DNA from: Epinephelus fuscoguttatus
Lineage: Eukaryota > Chordata > Actinopteri > Perciformes > Serranidae
Direction: 5' to 3'
Length of the DNA stretch: 64,000 nucleotides
Assembly (NCBI RefSeq): GCF_011397635.1
Contig: NC_064755.1
Coordinates: forward strand, 20,691,282-20,755,281
The translations under genes and the position numbers were made by a program. Shown piece by piece: positions 1 through 11,000 of this stretch; the first letter of the stretch is position 1; the number at the start of each line of letters is the position of its first letter. A model generated the notes under the pieces. It did no database searches. It worked only from the letters and a program-made list of their open reading frames with translations, and had not been told where the DNA came from.

Positions 1-158
1 TGGAGACGAGAGGACCTCTGCAGACAGTTTCTCCTGGTCAAGACCTCCTGAACCATGAACACTCAAGGAAGTTTTATCAGGAGACGTTTCAGCTGGTTGC
101 TTCAGTCCTCACTGATCGATGCCACTAATTCCTCCTAAATCTTACACACTGCACCTTT
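1..158. repeat. Right end of a dispersed inverted-repeat element (family A)
   Basis: The stretch ending in a Ctaaatcttacacactgcacct-like terminus matches the right part of the element at 27291-28330 (shared text includes a cagctggttgc block, a gatgccacta block and the terminal cacactgc). Its reverse complement matches the left end of the copy at 48003-48596. The left part lies outside the window. Family name not known to me; it behaves like a non-autonomous DNA transposon. Confidence 0.6.
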
Positions 159-2842
159 ATGAGCCTGTTTGTCATTGCAGAACAGTCAACAGTGTTTAAA
201 CTGAGAACTAAATTAGAACCAGCAGACTCTATCCACACAATACTTACACTGAGTACATATTTAACTAATCATTGTTACTGCTGGGCTGGCTATCAAATAT
301 CTCTTTTCAGGGGTGGCAACATGGTTCCTGTGAGCACCTAAGAAACCTGCGGTCAAGTCATATGGGGTCTCATTTAAAGAATCTGACAAAAATTCAGTCA
401 GAAAATCATGTGGGTGTCTTACAGTCACAGTTTTTAAGCCTCTCTTTTTGCCAGTGTGTCCTTCCTAAACCATGCCGGATGGACTATTTAATCCAAATTA
501 GACCATTGGAGCCTTGCATTACATTGAGCTGAACTTAAGAATGCAGAATTTAGGCACAGAATGAGGACTTTGGATTCTGCCTACCCTCTCTTGCATTGTA
601 GTCATGTTCAAAAGACACGTGGTCAGGTCTTAAATAAAGATTCACATCAGAATCTCAAGTCACATAAAAGACGAATGATTTCAAATAAAAGATTTTTCTT
701 GAGTTAAAGACACGTGAGAGCATATGATGACGTAGTAAGCTAACGTTAGTTAGTCCCATAGACTGTCCGTGGTTAGTCCCAATGGCTACTCTTGGTGGCT
801 AACCTCCAGCGCTGATTCTTTTCTAAAGTAATTTGCCTTCAATTTAGCAAATACTGATTTATTTTTTAACAAATATTTAACTAATGATAACTTAGCATTT
901 TCTAAAATGTCTTTGCCAAGCTCTGGTACCTGTTGCACTGTCTGTGTCTGTAACAACTAACAACCAGTCTAAGATAAATTTGTGTCTTCAGCAACTGTTT
1001 GGAGAACATGTAACCAGAACAAAAAGGGAGTTTCAGGAGACATAGCGAAAAAGTGTTAAATCAGAATTTGCAGAGGAGAATGACACCTAGACTGACAGAA
1101 CCGTCACTCAAGGTCAGTGCATGATATCCCTGTCTTTCCCTGTCTGACTTCATTCTCAACCTACATTAGAAAATTGGTCGCTATAAAATAAACTCAGCAA
1201 CATACCTTGAAATATGTATTAAGTCATTAGGGCTGAGAATTTGTTACTAATTTAGGTTACCGTAACAAGCCGGAAGTTGCACCCATAATTCACGCAATGC
1301 TAGGAATACGGTGGATAATCTTCTTTAGTTTTGTTATTTCTAATTCATTTAATGTTTCTGGTTAAGTCAGATTTGTGTGTTGTTGTGTGAAGTTAGATCT
1401 AAGAGGTGAGGGATGTTATCAACTTTTGTATGCTATTATAGGTTAAGACCAGTAGAGGGCCTCAGTGTTATTGAGAAGCGCAGTAGGCAGCAATATGCCG
1501 GCACTAGTCGAGGCTGTAACCGTATGATGGTCATGTTGTGATGTTCTGCAATTAAGCCAGCTCAAGTGAGGATGAAGTCTCTCATTACATGCACACTAAT
1601 AAACCGATCATTAACTGATTTCTGGAGTTACCTGATTATTCAAGTGGTCATGTAAACAGCATAATCCGATAGGCTTTATCAGATATCAGATTATCTGATT
1701 ATGAGAAATCAGATAAACACATCTAGCTTTTTCCCCAATAGTCAGATTATTCAGTGCATGTATACCCTTTAATCTGGTTTCTTTCGGGTTTTGCTATTTT
1801 ATACTGCCACTCCACTACATTTTAGAGGGAAATATTGTACTTTCTATTCCACTACGTTAATCTGACATCTTTTGTTTCCTTTCAGATAAAGATTTTACAT
1901 AAAATAATATATTTTTATATTCTCAGTGTTTAAATTGTCACTTTTATTTTATCTTACTTATGTTATGCACTTTATGTGACAAGTTTATATACAATACACT
2001 TGTATATTGCACTTTGCAGTACTTTTACTCTGAATCTACCCAAAGTATGTAAAATTGGCTCCACATTGATAAACTACACATGTTCACATGTATTTGTTAA
2101 TGATAAAAACAAACAGTACTGTAAGAATATAAGCTGTCAGCATGATGAGTGCTTTATTTTGCAAATACATGACTTGCGTACTTTTCGAGGTTTTTCAAGG
2201 ATATGAGTACCTACTGTAACAGGAAGTTTGAGTTTTATGTCATGTACTTGGGGAGAAATCCAACTGAAGGACTAAATCATGTAAACCAGGTTTTTCTGAT
2301 TATCAGATTAGCTTCACATATAGCTTCACGATCTGTGAGAGGAGGGGGGGTATTTATTCTCATTAATACCATCTTTGTCAAACCTTGATTGATTTGAACC
2401 ATTCTTACTCTGTGTAAATGATCTATTATTAGGATACTTAACTCCAAATATCTACAAGGTTAAATCTACTCATAAACGCACTGAAATTAGAATTTGTTCT
2501 ATTTTGCCAAGCAGGTGGCCATTTATCCATCTAACCATCCAGAATGTTATTTAAGTCCCCTCCCAACAATAGAGAGGCATTTGGGAATTTATCCAACCAA
2601 CCTATGAATAGACCCTTTCTGTGTTTGTAAACAGCGATGATGTATTTTGTGGGCAGAGCCAATCTGGTACCAAAAGGACAGTAGTGGTGTCTGTGTCAGC
2701 GCCAAATAAAATGGAAAAAGCATTATAACGTTTATATTTGTAAAACCAATTGCAGTCACTTGTTTTTATATACGTGAATTTATGATCTATGTGTACTAGC
2801 TAGGAAAAAAATGTCTCCATTCAATGAGAATCTCAATATTTA
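159..2842. other. Intergenic, no gene recognised
   Basis: AT-rich sequence with only short accidental open frames and no splice-linked conserved protein. A 1640-1770 stretch with repeated TCAGATTA/ATCTGATT words (aatccgat, tcagattatctgatta) looks like the remnant of a small inverted-repeat transposon. Two CACGTG E-boxes are listed separately. Confidence 0.5.
616..716. promoter_or_regulatory. Pair of canonical E-boxes (CACGTG), 95 bp apart
   Basis: Perfect CACGTG palindromes lie at 616-621 and 711-716, about 4.3 kb upstream of the bmal2 start codon. CACGTG is the site bound by CLOCK:BMAL and other bHLH factors. That the pair acts on bmal2 is only an inference; distance and chance occurrence make it weak. 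Confidence 0.25.
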
Positions 2843-3797
2843 GGGTCCGGGCAGCTAAGCTGCCAGGACACTATTGTAATCCTAGGTATTCTTCTTTTTT
2901 CTTAATTCTTCTGAGGAAATCATACTTCCCATGGGTGAAAACTCACCAAACTTTGCACAAGGGTCCAGTCTCATGCCAAATATCCTCAGCTGTAAACTCA
3001 AGCCAATAGTCCTGATGGTGGTGCTACAGCAAGCTTCTAAAGTTCATAAAAAAATTCATAACAAATCAAGCATACGTGCTACAACTTCACATCAAACTGT
3101 AGCCCCAGTACTGAAGAAACTTTGGTACATTTAAACCTATTAAAATTATGAAGTCCATCACTGGTTTTTTTTCAAAAACTGTAAAACTTCTTAAACCTAT
3201 CTTTTCCCACAATTTTTGCTCAATTGACACCAAACTTGCTACAGAGCATCTTCATGTTCTGTAGCATGCAAATTCTTGCTAAATAAATCTTCAATGTTCA
3301 TGAAAAAATGACAAAATTCTAGAGTCATGGTAGATGATGTGTGGCAAATTTCAGAATTTTATCTCAAAAACTGAATTTTTGACAGCATTTTGAATTTTGC
3401 TCTAATGTGAACAATTGGAGTCAATGTAAAAATGATAATTTTGAACATCAGTTTTTCACTTATGGAGCAAATCAATCATTGTTACAAACACATTACCAAC
3501 ATCTCCATGCTGTCTAGATGCATTATGTGTATTTTCAGATTTTTGTTTCGATAACTGAATTTTTTTTACAGTGATTTGAAATCTGCTTTTCCATGCATGG
3601 ATGGCTGCTAAACCTGCACGTCTGGCTTAGTTTTGTGAAGCTACAATTAGCTCAGTGAGATAGAAATTGATTTTTAGTCTCAGAGGTTGTGAGTTCAAGC
3701 CTCAGCTGATGCAAAAGGCAGATTGTGTTGCTAAATTTCTAAATGTCTTCCAATTCTTCTGCTTGTTACTCAGAATTGCCTAAAAATGCCCGGACCG
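2843..3797. mobile_element. Non-autonomous DNA element with GGTCCGGGCA inverted ends
   Basis: The stretch opens with ggtccgggca (2844-2853) and closes with its exact reverse complement tgcccggacc (3787-3796). The interior has no convincing coding frame. It contains text (for example the block around 2930-3020) that I recognise as dispersed in fish genomes, though I cannot name the family. No clear target duplication is visible, so the outer limits are approximate. A tRNA-like segment lies inside near the right end. Confidence 0.6.
3648..3703 (+). repeat. tRNA-like segment with box A and box B inside the element
   Basis: A box A-like tagctcagtgaga (3648-3660) is followed about 30 bases later by a box B-like gagttcaagcctc (3691-3703), the order and rough spacing of a tRNA gene's internal RNA polymerase III promoter. 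The surrounding bases do not make a clean cloverleaf, so this is a degenerate tRNA-derived piece and not a functional tRNA. Confidence 0.45.
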
Positions 3798-3799
3798 AC

Positions 3800-4700
3800 C
3801 CATCACTACGCAGCTGCTATAATTGGTCCAATCACTGCTGCTCTCTCACGAGACAGATAATGTCAAAGATAAACCTTGCAGCAAGAGGACTGACCTCTGT
3901 GACCACACTCTGATAATGCCCCATGACGAACTTTGATATTGTCTTGCCGTGGCTGCGTTCCCTCCTCAGCTGAAATAGAGACATTAGGTACTATAATATT
4001 TTCAGAGTCTCCTGTCAGTGGTTTACACCATGGCAGTGGTGGAAGACATGCACAAATTTATATGAAAGATAAGTTCACTTGAAAATAAAAGTGTTATTTC
4101 TGTGGTCTGTGACAATTGCTGCTCCTACGCGTCCAAAGGGGTCAGTTGAGGTGGTTCGGGCATCTGATCAGTATGCCTCCTGGGCAAAATACCACTATTT
4201 TAATCTTAGATTTGGTTATGTTTTTATTTGTGACAGAAAGCATTCATCCCACATCATGTGTTCATGTGAAATTCCAACAATAATTTGTTTTTACAGAAAT
4301 GGTGCAATTTTAAAGAAAATGTGGGTTCAAACAATGTATTTTCTTTAAAAATCGTCTGTAAAAAAATATATTAAAAAATTCAGCCAATTAAAGTTGCATG
4401 AAGATAAAAAACACACGTTCCTCCTCAGTGCTTAAAAAACATATTTGACATGCCTCCATATTTTTGCACCATAACTTTCCCTCTCGCAAGTAACGAACAG
4501 TCCCTTACTTGGAATGAGGAATTAATCTGACCAAACGGTCTCTGCTAAGATTTCCATCATTAAAAAAAGTTGATTTTGCAAAGTAACTGATGTGAGGTCA
4601 GTATTTTTCTGTGATTATTATACATATAATCAGAAAATTCTTTACCATCAATTAAAATTTGGGGGATTCTCCAAACAACGGGCCATGCAACACTGCACTT
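3800..4700. other. Upstream intergenic region of bmal2, no gene recognised
   Basis: AT-rich sequence without supported coding exons or clear transposon ends. It leads into the GC-rich segment that begins near 4700. Confidence 0.4.
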
Positions 4701-5012
4701 AGCCCTAACCCTTAGACGGATCCTCTGGTTGTAACCGGGGAGCAGAGGAGCAATGAGGCTGCAGCGGTGACTCCGGTGTGCCGGTAGGAGGAGTCTGTGT
4801 CCTGTCTTCCGCGTCCCCCGCTCCGGTTCTCTCCTCCGGTCTGACGGCACCATACACAGCCACCCGGTGCACGGTTGTGTGTCCTCTCCCTCTCTGTTGT
4901 CTTCATACAGGGATTATAAGGGAGTTGAACAATATTCTGCCGCCGTCCCGGCTCCCCGTCTCATCCATGCATTGGAGTCCTGGGCCCCAGTGCACCGGCT
5001 CCGGCTCCAGCC
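4700..5012 (+). promoter_or_regulatory. bmal2: GC-rich promoter and 5' UTR of bmal2
   Basis: Base composition changes sharply to GC- and CpG-rich (cggtctgacgg, gccgccgtcccgg and similar) right before the first coding exon, as expected of a TATA-less CpG-island promoter. No TATA box is evident. The start site cannot be placed from sequence alone. Confidence 0.55.
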
Positions 5013-8000
5013 ATGTCGGCCATGAATGCAGCGGCTGGCGGCGGTGACAGAGCGGGAGGCGAACCGGCAGGTAATTGAAATACAATTAAAGCTTTTTCGG
5101 CAGTTTGAATATTTACGGTGGGTGACCATGTACAGACCTTTAGGTTTACTCACACAACAGAGAAGCGCAGCGGTGTGTTTTTTAGCAACGTCTCACCGGT
5201 TGACCGTAACTTTGCGCTATTCCAAAACTAGGTCAGTAGATCAGTAGAGCAAACTCTACGCCATTTATGTAACGCTGCACGACGTTGTTTTTCATATCAC
5301 TAACGTATTCTGCACGATATGACTAACGTTATACCTCTACCTGTCATCGCCTCTAACGTTAATTAAATGTACGTTGTATGTGAGGTGTTTGCTAGCGTTA
5401 ACATGATTGACTGAGCCAAGTGTTAGCTTAGCATTGGTAGCAAGGCCTGTTTACCGGAGCAACGGTTTCAAACCGACCGAGTTAAAGGTGGTCTCACAGC
5501 CCAGGAGAAGTTGTCACTGTGGATATTTTTGGCTCTCTGATAGTCCAAGCTTTGTGTGTCAAGCTAGCATTGATGTTTGGTGCAGTTTAGGTCGAAAAGA
5601 TAACTACATGGTCGGTCGACCCAGAGGTCTGATGTTAGCTAGGACGAAGCAGGCACTGCTGTAAGTTAACGTTAGCCGTGTACCATGTTGATGTTCTCCT
5701 GACAGTCACTGCAACGATGCATGTCAAAAAATTTACTCTAAGTCAGTGACTAACTTTACTGCACTTGTCGAAATAAACATGAGATGGAAACTGTCAGTGT
5801 AGTGTTCCTGGTTAAACATCCATGGTAATCTACTGATGGCCACCCGTTACTATTTGTTTAATACCATTTATTAAAGCGAAGGACGGATCAGGCACAGCCA
5901 TCACAGGGCTTAAACTGAGCCATACTATGGGCTTTTTGTTTCAAGAGATCAATTAAAATGTTTATATTGAATGTATGTCCTGAAATATCAATCAGCAACC
6001 CAGACACACTAGATTTTAGGGACGCATGATAATATCGGCACATCATAAACATCGGCCAATCGGTCTTTGTCAGTCACGTGTCCTAACTGGCAGACACGCC
6101 CCCAGGCGCCATTTTGGTTGTACCGCGAATGTAAACACAGAACTGGAGTAGCTGTCTGGGGAAGTCGTAGTTAGTAACGTTAGCAGTTAGTAGTGAGTTT
6201 TTAAACTGTTACCCAGTCGCCGAGCTTGAGAAGAATAAGAAGGATGAGAGAATACCGTACAGGGACAAACTTATCAAGGTGGCCAGGGACCGGTATTTGG
6301 CTAAATTGTCGACAATCAATAACATAGATCCGTACGACCTCACAGCTAAAGACTGGAGCGCCGACGCTGCATTAGTGCCTCCAACTTCATCGCTGGATAT
6401 AACAAACTACCTCGTTTACGGTATCAGCGCTTACACATATGAACAGTTCAGAAACTATAAATATCTCGAAGTTCACGGACATTTCACGAATGGCTGGGTG
6501 CAGCAACTGTTCACATTTCGACCGCAGGACTGCGACAACACGCTCGTCACTGCAAAGGTAAGCTAACTTGGCTGTAATCAAGTGAAGTTATGGTTGGTGG
6601 TTACGGTTAGTTTGCTTGTTTTGTCTGATTTGCTTTACTTATTTTAATTGTGGGCAAGATTCATGTCTATTATTGTGAAAAAATGAACTCATTCACATCA
6701 CAGGAGCTAGAAAAAAGTGAAAATGATCTAATAATCCTATCCCTTTTTCATACAACATAATTACTCAAGCATCAAGCAGTTATTAATCATCTGGTTTAAC
6801 AGACATCAGCTTGTCTAACCACAGAAATAAACCTGTCAGCCTGTCATCGGCCTGTAAATCAGAAACTGTAATAATGTAGACAACCTTACAAATTAAGCAA
6901 AATATAGGAAATGGTTGAACAAAATGAGAAAAAATCTCACGTTGTGGTCAACTTTTCTGCCATTTCTTTCGTGTGACTTAGTATGACAGCCTTTCACACA
7001 ACACGAGTGTCCCATTTTATCAAAGATAATGCCACACGCAAAGACGATGTTCGCTGTTGAGTTGTTTACAACGAGTGACCCTCCAAAATCGACCCACAAT
7101 ACACTGCGGTTGTCACAAGCGTTACGTCACCTGACAAAGACCGATATTGGCTTTAAAATGAACTATCAGAATCGACCAGGATGCTTTTTCTTATTTTGCA
7201 CAATGAATAGATATTACATACATTGAAAAGTATTGTATTTCATGTGTTAGTGGGCCATTACGGTAAGAGTATGCATGCATTACATTATGTTAATTCCACC
7301 ACAAAAGAGACTTAATCACTAAAATTAGGTGGGGAAATAAGTAGATATATTGATATTGGTGTCAGTTATCGGTCAAATGAGTTATTACGTATCGGCATAC
7401 CGGAAATCGGCTCCAATATTTTGCATCCCTACTAGATTTGTAAAAGGGGTGCAGCAATATACCAGTATTAAGATCTACTGTGACATATAAGTTGATGGTT
7501 ATCCTGCCGCGTACATTTGCTGATCTACGATCTACCAAATCTACAAAGAAAAATGTAGCTGGACAGGTAATCCCCTCTTTATTGTAGTTATCTATAAGTG
7601 AGACTTCTTACACATACTTCTATTAACAAAATGGTTTCAAGTTTCACTTTTAGTAAGGAAGAATTTGTTGAACCATCAACGATTGTTGTAGTATAAAAAT
7701 CTCATAACATTACAGCCATAATTAAGAATGAGTAGGGCTGTTTATCCGTAAAAATCTGGTGATACGATACATATCACGATACAGTGGTTACTATTCATTA
7801 TACTGCAATTTATTGCGATATTGTTGGTAAGACGATACATTTTCATATCTAGGCTAATTTTAGGAAAACTGTCCATGCTAGCCCCTGCCCTTTATAGTCG
7901 CGTTTCCATTGCAGTTTTGCGCAAAATAAATGCGATATTTCTAAAGTCAAAGTACAATTGCGACTTGCAGGTGTTTCCATTAAAAGGTGTTTTGCGTATG

Positions 8001-11000
8001 AGCCGTAATTCTCTTAAAATCTCGTCCCACGAGACTCCACTTTGTTTGCGGAAGTAAGATAGACATTCCAAATCTCTTGCGAGCTGGAACAATCATTTCG
8101 GTTGCCACTGCTGCTGTTGCAGTAGTCTACAACCAAAGATGAAGAGAGCGAGTGGTATTCCAAAGTCCTTATGTGTGGCGGCGACCACGGATAAATGATT
8201 TCTGGGAGAGGATCGTGAACGAGGAATTCACCAATGTCATGTCCGGTGATGTGTATTTGCGACAAAAGTGTTTCCATTACACTTTTGGGATATATTTCTG
8301 TATCGACATGTCTGAAGAACCACCTCATGAGAGTGTAAAAACCTTTTCTCAATATTTGAGAGTTTTTTCGAAATGTAGGTGTTTCTATTACCAGTTTTTA
8401 TTGCGATATTTAGGTTTTGCGCATTTTTAGGGTTAATGGAAACGCACTTAATGACTCTGCCTGTTTCATAGGCTCTTGTTGTTTAATGTTTATGACATTG
8501 ACATGTTGTTGGAGTGGAAGATTGAAAAGGCTAAACTTTTAAACATCAAACATTCATTAGAGTGTCTAAAACGTCTTGTAGACAAGCAACAGCCCAGATC
8601 TATTTGTGTTGTCTGATGAATCTGGAATCAATACAGGAGGATTTTTTTTTTTTTTTTTTTTTTCTTGGAAGCTTTAGTTCAGCAACTATGCTTGAACTGA
8701 TTGTGGAGTCGTTGACACATTGTTGTAAGTATTGTGAAGCTACTGGGACATCAGCAAACAGACAAAGAAAACCAGCGAATCCTCACAACTGGAATCAACT
8801 GACATTTATTCTCAGAAAAATCATGTAAACGATTAATTACCAAAATATTTCATTCCCAAATCTCTTTAATTGTTTTAGCTCTGGAGGATATTCCATTTAA
8901 GTTGGCTTTGAACCCGTTGTTGGTTGTAAAGCATTCTGTTCTGTGAGGAAGCTTGATTTTTAGAGCAGTAAAATGGCCGCCACTTTTGAAAGCCTTAGTC
9001 AGTTGGAGAAGATTTTGCAGGGCATGCTCATTGAAACGCCCTGTCAGGATGCCACAGTGAACCTTTTGTCATAGTTATATTGAACTAGTAATCACCTGAG
9101 GATCTTATTTTGTGTTTTTATATGAGTAATTTTAAATTAGGGCTGCAACTAAAGATTAATTTTAAAGCAGATTAATCTGTTGATTATTTTCTCAATTAAT
9201 CAATAGTAATTAAGTCTATAAAATATCAGAATACATTGATTAAAAGCCTGAGATGATGTCCTCATTTGTTTTGTTTTGTCCACAACCCAAAGATACTCAA
9301 ATTTACTGTCACAGAGGAGTAAAGAAATCAGAAAATATTTCCATATAAGAAGCTGGAATCAGTTTTAAAAATTACTGAAAAGATTCATTAATCAATTCTC
9401 AAATTAGTTGGTGATTAATTTGTTTTCGGCACAAATAATTGTATACCATGTTGAAATTAACAACCAGTACTGAAAGGAATATTGGAAGTCGTCTCTCCTC
9501 GTTCTCTCTATGCAGATTTTTGTTCAGTAGAACATGTTTTTCTCTGCCTAACAACACACTAAGTGGTTTTGCATCCTGTTAACTGTGTGTTATAATAGCA
9601 TAAATGATTCATGGGGACGTGAGTGTTATCAAATCAAACTGTTGTGTTGGCCATCAATCAAAGGCTGTGGACTTCTGGGCAGATCCTGTGTGTGTTTTTT
9701 GTGTGCGTGTGTGTGTATGATTAACTTAATAAACGATAAGCAGGATGGCACAGGGTAGCTCATGACCTAGTTTCACTGCACAGTTCACTATTGTTGCATA
9801 AACATAAATGCCTTGAATAAAATTGGGGCTGCAATGTTCTTGCTAAAATGTGAATCATGATTTTTCCCTCTAAGAATTGAGATACCGATTCTCATGTAAT
9901 TCTTATGTTTTCAACAAAGACACATATTGCACTCTTTAGAAGCTCAAGTGAAAAAACATGTCTGTGATGCTTGCTGTCTACACAGGGCTTGAAGCAGATG
10001 ACATTACCATAACACTTATCAAAGTGCTTGACTTACGTATAACATATATCAAAGTGCTGCACTTAAAAGTCTCTTCTAACAAAAAAAACCCTCAAGTCTT
10101 TTAGTCTCTTAGTTTATAACATCTAAGTGATTAACTAAAATTCTGCTGACTAAAAAATAGAATAAGGACACATACACACATAAACTGATCACATACACTC
10201 GTACACATACACGTAGAATAAGGACGCATACACACATACACTGACCATAATATGACACATCTATCTTGAGTGAAGCGTCTGTAAAACAGTGGATGATTCA
10301 TTTCCTGTCACAACAAAAGACATAGGTTGTTTTGTTATTAATAGCTTTTATTGTGAAGCAGCCAAAACAGGAAGTACTGGGTTTTCATCTTCAGTGACTT
10401 AACGCATATCCTATTCATCTGAAAGTAAACATAACACAGTAAAATACGGCAGATATCTGAAAGCACAAACAGCAACGCAGGAGAGAAACTAAACACCTTT
10501 AAAACTCTGGGCTGCTGCACAAACATGAGTTGAGCCGTTGAGTTGAACACTTCATAGCAACTGGGATTCTTCTGCAGCAAATAAGTTAACACATGAATGC
10601 AGCATGACATGAATGCATAGGGAAATAGGAACAAGTGAATCAAGTCATTTAGAAATGAGGTCACATGGACATATGAATTGAGATCGTGATGAATTTTTTT
10701 GATTAGTCTTGCAGCCCTAAATGTGACATATATAAATTATCGACTGTGTCACTGGCATTGCATTGCAAGGCAAGAGCTTGTGTCCATGTTTACTTCCTGT
10801 CAGCGGATGTTATCCACCATGCAAAACATTCCAACAGGATTTACAAAAAGACCCATTTACAGTGTTTATATTGTAAACTTATCGGCCTTTTTCTCGTGAT
10901 GTTGTGATTGTGTGACAGTCTGAGGAGGGCAGCACAGTTTGTGGGGTACCTTAAGTGCAGCAGGTGCTCATTCATGGATTGAGTGAATGAACAAGTTAAC

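Larger units (their letters stand above)
6009..7439. mobile_element. hAT-like element with perfect 8-bp target duplication
   Basis: The element spans 6017-7431 and is flanked on both sides by ctagattt (6009-6016 and 7432-7439). Its ends are TAGGGACGCATG at left and, read inward from the right, TAGGGATGCAAA; TAGGG ends plus an 8-bp duplication are typical of the hAT superfamily. It carries an exon-like + strand fragment and a THAP exon fragment on the - strand, but no transposase core, so it is an internally deleted, non-autonomous copy. Confidence 0.8.

Noticed and set aside
4778-5153. Several overlapping open frames around bmal2 exon 1
   Set aside because: They arise from GC-rich composition. 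The true exon is identified by its donor and by joining in frame to exon 2.
8014-8352. 112-codon open frame on the - strand
   Set aside because: It lies wholly within a palindromic transposon-like element and mirrors sequence of the opposite arm; no family resemblance.
10150-10240. Imperfect CATACACA repeats as a possible regulatory array
   Set aside because: Reads as a decaying simple repeat inside a hAT-like element; no further structure.
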